DNA of 63,165 bases, taken from the NCBI GenBank assembly GCA_003260025.2, contig QFZU02000001.1, positions 1 through 63,165 on the forward strand. The letters run 5' to 3'. This DNA is from Microbispora triticiradicis. Lineage in GTDB: Bacteria; Actinomycetota; Actinomycetes; Streptosporangiales; Streptosporangiaceae. Position numbers and translations under genes: made by a program. Shown piece after piece: positions 57,395-63,165 of the stretch. The notes beneath the pieces were generated by a model. The model was not told the origin of the DNA, searched no databases, and saw nothing but the letters and a program-made list of their open reading frames with translations. Numbering within the stretch: the stretch's first letter is position 1; every line of letters starts with the position of its first letter.

Positions 57395-58600
57395 CTGTAC
57401 GGGGACGCCGCCCCGCCAGACGCGCCGCGGCTTCAGGCCGAACGACCAGGCGAAGGCGCCCTCGTGGTCGGCGTCCCACTGCACGATGTCGGCGAGACGG
57501 CCGGGGGCGAGGATGCCGCGGTCCGGCGCGCCGAGAACCTGGGCGCCGCCCAGCGTGGCCGCCCGCAGCGCGTCACCGACGCTCATCCCGAACGCCGCCA
57601 CGGCCAGGCTGATCACCAGGGACATGGAGGTTATGCCGCAGTGGCCGGGGTTGTGGTCGCTGCCGAGCGCCACGGGCACGCCCTGGGCCAGCATCCGGCG
57701 CACCGGCGGGAGATGCCCCACCTGGAGCGCCGCGCCCGGGCAGACGACCGCGGGCACGCCGTACCTCGCCATGAGGGCGATGTCCTCGTCGGAGGCGTGG
57801 TGGAGCAGGTCGGCGGAGGCGCAGCCCATCTCGGCGGCGAGCTGGACGGCGCCGCGGCGGTTGTACGCGCCGGCGTGGACCCGCGGCAGGAGCCCGACGT
57901 TGCGGCCGGAGGCCAGCACCCAGCGGGCCTCCTCGGCGGTGAAGTGGCCGTCGTCGCAGTAGACGTCGACGCTGTCGGCCCCGGCTCCGGCGGCGTCAGC
58001 GCACCAGGAGGCGACCGCCTCGACGTAGTCGCGCTGGCGGCCGAAGTACTCGGGCGGCACCACGTGGGCGGCCAGGAACGTGACGTGGACCCGCGGCATC
58101 ATCGGCTCTTTCTCGAGCTCGCGCAGGAGCCGCACGTCGGCGAGCTCGCCGTCGCGGGTCAGGTGGTAGCCGGTCTTGGCCTCGACGGTGGTGGTGCCGC
58201 TGAGCAGCCACTCGCGCAGCCGCTCCCGCACCCCGTTGCAAAGGGTCCAGGGGTCGGTGCCGCGGGTCACCGTGACGGTCGAGCCGATGCCGCCGCCCGC
58301 CGCCGCGATGGCCGAGGAGCTGGAGCCACCAGAGCGCATCGCCATCTCGGCGTACCGGTTGCCGGCGTACACGGGATGGGTGTGCGCGTCGATGAGGCCG
58401 GGCGTGACGAGCGCTCCGCCGAGGTTCTCCACGTGGTCGACGTCGACGATGTCGTCGACGACCCCCGGAACGCTCTGCGGGAGGTCCGCGGCGCGGCCCA
58501 CCCAGGCGATGCGGTCGTTGTGCACCAGGATCGCGGCGTTGCTGCACACATCGTGCCCGGTCCACAGGCGGCCGATGTTGGTGAGAAGGCGAACGGTCAT
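57392..58600 (-). CDS. hutI: Imidazolonepropionase (histidine degradation)
   Basis: A 402-residue metal-dependent amidohydrolase that opens imidazolone-propionate to N-formimino-glutamate. LVTPGLIDAHTHPVYAGNRY carries the HxH metal motif and VEAKTGYHLTRDGE the substrate loop; FLAAHVVPPEYFGRQRDYVE, VDVYCDDGHFTAEEA, SDLLHHASDEDI and GSDHNPGHC complete the active site. No other hut gene is adjacent. ATG 58600 overlaps the stop of a 30-codon upstream ORF. Confidence 0.95.
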   Translation of the reverse strand: MTVRLLTNIGRLWTGHDVCSNAAILVHNDRIAWVGRAADLPQSVPGVVDDIVDVDHVENLGGALVTPGLIDAHTHPVYAGNRYAEMAMRSGGSSSSAIAAAGGGIGSTVTVTRGTDPWTLCNGVRERLREWLLSGTTTVEAKTGYHLTRDGELADVRLLRELEKEPMMPRVHVTFLAAHVVPPEYFGRQRDYVEAVASWCADAAGAGADSVDVYCDDGHFTAEEARWVLASGRNVGLLPRVHAGAYNRRGAVQLAAEMGCASADLLHHASDEDIALMARYGVPAVVCPGAALQVGHLPPVRRMLAQGVPVALGSDHNPGHCGITSMSLVISLAVAAFGMSVGDALRAATLGGAQVLGAPDRGILAPGRLADIVQWDADHEGAFAWSFGLKPRRVWRGGVPVQ

Positions 58601-58689
58601 CCGACCACCTGCCGGTCACCCCTGGACGTCGAGCGGCCCCAGCCGGTGGGCTCCGGGCCCGCCGTGTCCGCTTCGTATTCGGACGTCAT
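58597..58689 (-). CDS. 30-codon ORF coupled to hutI
   Basis: ATG 58689 follows AGGAG by seven bases and encodes 30 residues starting MTSEYEADTAGPEPTG and ending GDRQVVG. Its TGA overlaps the hutI ATG (ATGA). The good ribosome site and overlap suggest it is translated and couples hutI translation. It has no histidine codons, so it is not a His-sensing leader. Function unknown. Confidence 0.6.
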   Translation of the reverse strand: MTSEYEADTAGPEPTGWGRSTSRGDRQVVG

Positions 58690-59097
58690 TGGGGGTCTCC
58701 TGCCTCATCGCGCACGGGGTTGTTGTGCGATGACCCTACCGCCGGGGTGTCGAACCCGGGCGATTCAGTTCAGTTACGGTATTTCACGGGTGGGTTCGAT
58801 GTACAGGGTTATCGACAAGAACCCACGTCAGCCTCGCCAGCACCGAGACTTACCAGTTGTTTCACGCGCCGTGGCGAGGTTCGGACGCCCAGCTCCGACC
58901 CGGTGTCCGCGAGCGCCTGCGGAAGGGTGACCACGCTGCCTGGAGACATATTCCACCCACGCCATAAGGTCCCATTGGGCTTTCCTTATCATACCAAGGG
59001 CATGCCTTGACGGGCCACCGACACGCCGAGGCGGCCCGCCGGGAAGGGCGCGGATCCAGCGGATCAGACGGTCCGGACCAGAGCGGTCCGGACCGGA
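58690..59097. other. Gap between hutI unit and hflX
   Basis: No gene recognised in these 408 bases. CATCGCGCAC (58705-58714) pairs with GTGCGATG (58725-58732) with one bulge, in the leader of the hutI unit. A 96-codon plus-strand frame here (58720-59010) has no family motif. Confidence 0.45.
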
Positions 59098-59106
59098 TCA
59101 GACGGT
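59060..59106 (-). repeat. Repeat and palindromes at the hflX stop codon
   Basis: CGGATCAGACGGT occurs at 59060-59072 and 59094-59106, period 34; the right copy contains the hflX stop codon. Between them are two 10-base palindromes GGTCCGGACC (59070-59079, 59085-59094), which could form a terminator-like stem. Confidence 0.7.
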
Positions 59107-60510
59107 TTCGACGGGCTTCGCCACCCTGTCGAGCTCCGCGTAAAGGTCGGCGAAGACCCGCGCGTGCAGGATCGTGCCGTCGCCGGTGTGCTCCAGCGAC
59201 AGCACCTCGCCCTCGCTGTGCGCCCGCGCGACGAGGTCGCCCCTGTCGTACGGCACCAGCATCCTGACCTCGTGGTCGAGGCGGGGGAGCTCGCGCTCGA
59301 TCATCGCCATCAGCTCGCCGATCCCGGACCCGGTCCGGGCGGAGACGACGATGCTGTGCCGTTCCTTCATGGTCAGCCGGGTCAGCACGACCGGGTCGGC
59401 GGCGTCGGCCTTGTTGACAACGATGATCTCCGGGATGTCCCGCGCGCCCTCGATCTCCGCCAGCACCTCGCGGACGGCGGCGATCTGCGACTCGGGGTCG
59501 GGGTGCGATCCGTCCACCACGTGCAGGATCAGGTCGGCGTCGGCCACCTCCTCCAGCGTCGAGCGGAACGCCTCGACGAGCTGGTGGGGCAGGTGCCGTA
59601 CGAACCCGACGGTGTCGGCGAGCGTGAACAGCCGGCCCTCGGGCGTGCGGGCCCTCCGCACGGTGGGGTCGAGGGTCGCGAACAACGCGTCCTCGACCAG
59701 CACTCCCGCGCCGGTCAGCCGGTTGAGCAGCGACGACTTGCCGGCGTTGGTGTATCCGGCGATCGCCACCCCGGGCACCTCGCGGGCCTGCCTGCGGTGC
59801 CGCATGGTCTGCCGGGCGGTGGACATCTCCTTGATCTGCCGCCGCAGCTTGGCCATGCGCTCGCGGATCCGCCGCCGGTCCAGCTCGATCTTGGTCTCAC
59901 CGGGGCCGCGGCCGCCGATGCCGACGCCGCCGGCGGCCCGGCCGCCGACCTGACGTGACAGGTTGCCGCCCCAGCCGCGCAGGCGCGGCAGCAGGTACTG
60001 CAGCTGCGCCAGCTCGACCTGGGCCTTGCCCTCGCGGCTCTTGGCGTGCTGCGCGAAGATGTCGAGGATCAGCGCGGTCCGGTCGATGACCTTGACCTTG
60101 ACGACCTCTTCGAGCTGGCGGAGCTGACCGGGGGTCAGCTCGCCGTCGCAGATCACGGTGTCGGCCCCGCTGGCGGCCACGATGTCACGCAGCTCGACCG
60201 CCTTGCCGGAACCGATGTAGGTGGCGGGGTCGGGCCGGTCACGGCGCTGGATCAGACCCTCCAGCACCTGTGATCCGGCGGTCTCGGCGAGGAGCTTCAG
60301 CTCCTGCAGCGAGTTCTCCGCGTCCGCGGCCGTGCCGCCGGCCCAGACGCCCACCAGCACGACGCGCTCCAGCCGGAGCTGGCGGTATTCGACTTCGGTG
60401 ATGTCTTCGAGCTCTGTCGACAGACCCACTACGCGACGCAGCGCCTGGCGCTCTTCCAGGTCGTAGTCGCCCACGGCGAGGTCTTCGGGCTCGTATCGCA
60501 TATATGTCAT
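59098..60510 (-). CDS. hflX: GTPase HflX (ribosome rescue/splitting)
   Basis: A 470-residue GTPase. N-terminal HflX domain (VVLVGVWAGGTAADAENSLQ, TYIGSGKAVELRDIV, DRTALILDIFAQHAKSREGK), the glycine-rich GRGPGETKIELDRRRI linker, then the G domain: GYTNAGKSSLLNRLTG, LADTVGFVRHLPHQLVEAFR, NKADAAD. Acts on stalled or heat-stressed ribosomes. ATG 60510 (MTYMRYEPED) is used; ATG 60501 is an alternative. Confidence 0.96.
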   Translation of the reverse strand: MTYMRYEPEDLAVGDYDLEERQALRRVVGLSTELEDITEVEYRQLRLERVVLVGVWAGGTAADAENSLQELKLLAETAGSQVLEGLIQRRDRPDPATYIGSGKAVELRDIVAASGADTVICDGELTPGQLRQLEEVVKVKVIDRTALILDIFAQHAKSREGKAQVELAQLQYLLPRLRGWGGNLSRQVGGRAAGGVGIGGRGPGETKIELDRRRIRERMAKLRRQIKEMSTARQTMRHRRQAREVPGVAIAGYTNAGKSSLLNRLTGAGVLVEDALFATLDPTVRRARTPEGRLFTLADTVGFVRHLPHQLVEAFRSTLEEVADADLILHVVDGSHPDPESQIAAVREVLAEIEGARDIPEIIVVNKADAADPVVLTRLTMKERHSIVVSARTGSGIGELMAMIERELPRLDHEVRMLVPYDRGDLVARAHSEGEVLSLEHTGDGTILHARVFADLYAELDRVAKPVETV

Positions 60511-60603
60511 CTCTACTAGACAGAACAGTCGGACGCCCCGATGCCTTCCCGCACGGACGTCTTCTGTCGATGGTGACACGAGGTCCCGGAGTGACGCACT
60601 CCC

Positions 60604-63165
60604 TTATGCCCGGAGCCGGTCCAGGAGTCGCGCGCTCTGCCCGGCCCAGTAGTCCAGTCCCAGGCGGACGTGGGTCTCGTGGGCCCGGCGCGCATGGTCC
60701 AGGGCCCGTTCCCGGTCGCCCGTCGCCTCCGCCAGCAGCGCCAGCGCCTGGTGGATGGAGCCCCAGCCGGCCGTGCCGCTGCCGTGCAGGGCCAGCCGGT
60801 CTCCGTACGGCGCGAGCCTTTCGTACAGGCCCGAGGGATCGGGGACGCCGAGCTGGGCCGTGACGTACGACCAGACGACGGCGACGAACTCCCCCGACCA
60901 GTCGTCGGGGATTCCGGTGCCCCATCGGGCGACCAGGCTCGCGGCCAGCTCGCGGTCGCCCACGTCGAGCGCGGCGAGCACGGCTATGGGACGCAGCGGG
61001 TCGTTGTGCGGCTGCGCCGCCGCCGTGACGATCTCGTCGAGGATCTCGGCGACCCTGCCCTGTCCCCGCCGGCAGGTGTAGAGCATGGTCGGCCGCACGT
61101 TGCCGAGGCCCCACATGCTGCTGTCGCCGAAGACCTCGCCGAGTTCACCGGCGATGCGCTCGACCTCGTCCCAGCGGCCCTCCAGGGTCAGCCGCGCCGC
61201 CTGGGCGATCCGCACCATCGCCGTCAGCTCGGCGCTCCTGACCTCCTGCAGCAGGTGCTCGGCGCGGGCCAGATCGCGGTCCCACTCGGCCAGTTCGCCC
61301 GCCCTGAACAGGCACGCCATCCGGTGCACCCGGGCCACGATCTCGGCCGTGGCGGGCAGGCCGGGCACCGCGAGCATCTCCTCGGCGGCGCGGCGGCGCT
61401 CGTCCTCCCGCTCCGGCACCCAGGACGCGATCATGTAGTTGTTGAGCACCTGGAGGAGCAGGGCGGAGTCGCCCGTCCTCCGGGCGATCCCCAGGGCCTC
61501 CACCACCATCGCCTCGCCCTCGGCCCGGCGCGGCCCGTAGTTGAGCTCGATGCCGAGGGTGCCGAGCAGCGCGGCCCGGCGGGCGTCGTCCAGCGGGCCC
61601 GCCAGCAGCTTTTCGAGCAGGGCGACCGTGTGGTCGTCGACCACGCCGTACGACCGCCAGTTCCAGACGCTGAGGGTGCCGAACACCGCGACGGCCTCCA
61701 CCAGGGCCTCCCGGTCGCCGGTGTCCTCCGCCAGCGCGATGGCCTCCTCCAGCGCCGCCCGGGCCCGCGCGACGTCCCCGACCACCCGCAGCGACCGGCC
61801 GAGCTCGATCAGCAGGCGGCACCGCCGGGCCGGGTCGCGCCTGCCGAGGGCGAGCAGCGCCTTCTCCCACAGCTCCACCGCCTCGTCGTACGCCCGCTGC
61901 GCGGTGGCCTGCCTGGCCGCCCGGGCGGCGTAGCCGACGGCCTTGTCGGCTCCGCCGACGCGCGCCGCCATGGCGAAGTGGTGGGCGAGGACGGGCAGGC
62001 GCGCCGTCCCGTCGCCGCCGGGGAGCGCCGACGGCAGGGACTCCAGGGCCTCCGCCACGTGCAGGTGGAGCCGGGCCTTGTCGAGACGGCCGAGCCCGGC
62101 GTAGAGCGCGTCGCGCACCAGCGCGTGCGAGAAGCGGTAGTCGAAGCCGTCCGGCGCCTCGGCCAGGATGCCGACGGCGACGGCGGGCTCCAGCAGCGAC
62201 ATCACCTCTTCCGCGGGGGTCCGCGTGAGCGCCTCCAGCACGTCGAGGCTGACGTCGCGGCCCAGGACGGCGGCTCGGCGCAGCAGTTCCGTGGTGGGCC
62301 CGGGCAGCCGCGCGACCCTCCGCCCGATGACCTCCATGACGCCTTCCGGCACGCCCAGCGAGGCGGCGTCGAGCCGGTGCTCGCTGCCGAGCAGCCGCAG
62401 CAGCTCCCCGAGGTAGAAGGGGTTGCCGCCGGTGCGCCGGTAGAGCAGGCCGGCGAGCGCGGGGTCGGTCAGGTCGTGCCGCCGCAGGAACGCCGCGACG
62501 TCCTCGGCGGTGAACGGCCTGAGGGTGAGGCGTTCCGCTCCGGGCTCGCGGGTGAGGGCGGCCAGCGCGTCACGCAGCCGCTCGGGCTCCCTGCCCGGCT
62601 CCGGCCGTACGGTGGCCAGCACCAGCACGGGCCTGCGGTGCAGCTCGGCGGCGAGGAAGCCGAGCAGCCGCAGCGAGGCCGCGTCGGCCGCGTGGAGGTC
62701 GTCCAGCACCACCAGCGTCGGCGTGCCGGACCGCGCCAGTGCGGCCAGCACGCCCTCGTACAGCTCGAAGAGCGCGGCCTCGGGGTCGGCCGGGGCGTCG
62801 GCGCCCTCGCCCGCGAGGAGCCGCGCCGCGGCCCGGCCCCGCTCCCCCAGCTCGCGCAGCGCCTGCAGCCACGGCCAGAACGGCGGGGCGGCCTCGGCCT
62901 CCACGCAACGGCCCCAGACGACCGCGACGCCGCGTGCCTCGGCCTCCTCGGCGGCGAGCTGGGCGAGCCTGGTCTTGCCGATGCCCGCCTCACCGGTCAC
63001 CAGCAGCACGCCGCCGCGGCCCCGCCGTACGCCGCCGAGCCGCTCGCCGAGACGGGCGAGCTCCTGCTCGCGGGCGATGAACGCCGACGACGACGCCGGC
63101 GACGCCGCGGGCGGCGGCTCGGGGGCCGGCTGGGGCGCGGGCGCGGTGAGGGCCGCCTCCCGGGG
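60604..63165 (-). CDS. AAA-ATPase regulator with TPR-like C-terminus (partial)
   Basis: The gene runs off the right edge; at least 853 residues are visible. A Pro/Ala linker precedes FIAREQELARLGERLGGVRR and the P-loop GEAGIGKTRLAQ; LVVLDDLHAADAASLRLLGF is Walker B and YRRTGGNPFYLGELLRLLGS the sensor region. The following 450 residues are TPR-like helices (RARAALEEAIALAEDTGDRE). The layout matches the ATPase-TPR part of SARP/BTAD regulators, whose DNA-binding part would lie beyond the window; a LAL-type LuxR domain is absent at the C-terminus. Confidence 0.85.
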   Translation of the reverse strand, partial: PREAALTAPAPQPAPEPPPAASPASSSAFIAREQELARLGERLGGVRRGRGGVLLVTGEAGIGKTRLAQLAAEEAEARGVAVVWGRCVEAEAAPPFWPWLQALRELGERGRAAARLLAGEGADAPADPEAALFELYEGVLAALARSGTPTLVVLDDLHAADAASLRLLGFLAAELHRRPVLVLATVRPEPGREPERLRDALAALTREPGAERLTLRPFTAEDVAAFLRRHDLTDPALAGLLYRRTGGNPFYLGELLRLLGSEHRLDAASLGVPEGVMEVIGRRVARLPGPTTELLRRAAVLGRDVSLDVLEALTRTPAEEVMSLLEPAVAVGILAEAPDGFDYRFSHALVRDALYAGLGRLDKARLHLHVAEALESLPSALPGGDGTARLPVLAHHFAMAARVGGADKAVGYAARAARQATAQRAYDEAVELWEKALLALGRRDPARRCRLLIELGRSLRVVGDVARARAALEEAIALAEDTGDREALVEAVAVFGTLSVWNWRSYGVVDDHTVALLEKLLAGPLDDARRAALLGTLGIELNYGPRRAEGEAMVVEALGIARRTGDSALLLQVLNNYMIASWVPEREDERRRAAEEMLAVPGLPATAEIVARVHRMACLFRAGELAEWDRDLARAEHLLQEVRSAELTAMVRIAQAARLTLEGRWDEVERIAGELGEVFGDSSMWGLGNVRPTMLYTCRRGQGRVAEILDEIVTAAAQPHNDPLRPIAVLAALDVGDRELAASLVARWGTGIPDDWSGEFVAVVWSYVTAQLGVPDPSGLYERLAPYGDRLALHGSGTAGWGSIHQALALLAEATGDRERALDHARRAHETHVRLGLDYWAGQSARLLDRLRA

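Noticed and set aside
58720-59010. A 96-codon plus-strand frame between hutI and hflX
   Set aside because: No ribosome site or family resemblance; it overlaps the likely promoter region of the hutI unit.

Overview
The window is a chromosomal stretch of a high-GC actinomycete. The G/C-saturated third codon positions, frequent GTG/TTG starts, three AfsR/SARP-type regulators, DUF3097 and DUF2630 proteins, urease lacking ureE, and the gene order degV-comEA-comEC-holA-rpsT-lepA ... hemW ... hrcA-dnaJ-rsmE ... HIT-phoH-ybeY-CBS ... era ... leuA all point that way. Content and style suggest Streptosporangiales (Streptosporangium/Nonomuraea-like), but this is inference and no marker gene was compared. 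No rRNA, tRNA, CRISPR array, insertion sequence or prophage was recognised.

Layout. 1-10.2 kb is accessory: a frameshifted secreted NlpC/P60 protein with FG-GAP repeats, an AfsR-type regulator, an epimerase and a DUF2568 protein divergent from a TetR regulator, a secreted HNH-type nuclease, an ECF41-type sigma factor divergent from its carboxymuconolactone-decarboxylase-like partner, and an AbiEi antitoxin followed by only the 3' stub of its toxin. 10.6-16.1 kb holds leuA behind a four-leucine leader peptide and attenuator hairpin, plus small metabolic and regulatory genes. 16.2-26.4 kb is a urea-use island: urtABCDE on the minus strand and ureABCFGD on the plus strand, diverging from a region with a four-part GlnR box.

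27-40.3 kb is mostly core: era with a degenerate cytidine-deaminase-like partner, a SARP regulator, then CBS/CNNM-ybeY-phoH-HIT, a SigE-family sigma factor with a membrane partner, and rsmE-dnaJ-hrcA with a CIRCE operator. 40.3-45.7 kb holds hemW, then a secreted GH18 chitinase and a GH27 alpha-galactosidase with a CBM2 module, each with its own palindromic operator. 45.7-57 kb returns to core genes (lepA, rpsT, holA, comEC, comEA, degV); comEC needs a -1 frame change. The right end has a MOSC protein, hutI with a coupled 30-codon upstream ORF, hflX, and a large ATPase regulator cut by the window edge.

Structures beyond the gene list: (i) an exact 17-bp inverted repeat that carries two back-to-back ECF41-like promoters; (ii) short tandem repeats that begin at, or span, the stop codons of at least four genes (ureD, hutI, hemW/DUF3097, hflX; weakly a fifth); (iii) in-frame repeat expansions inside UreF, UreG, ComEC and a secreted protein. 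Together (ii) and (iii) suggest a genome prone to short-unit tandem duplication, often at 3' gene ends.
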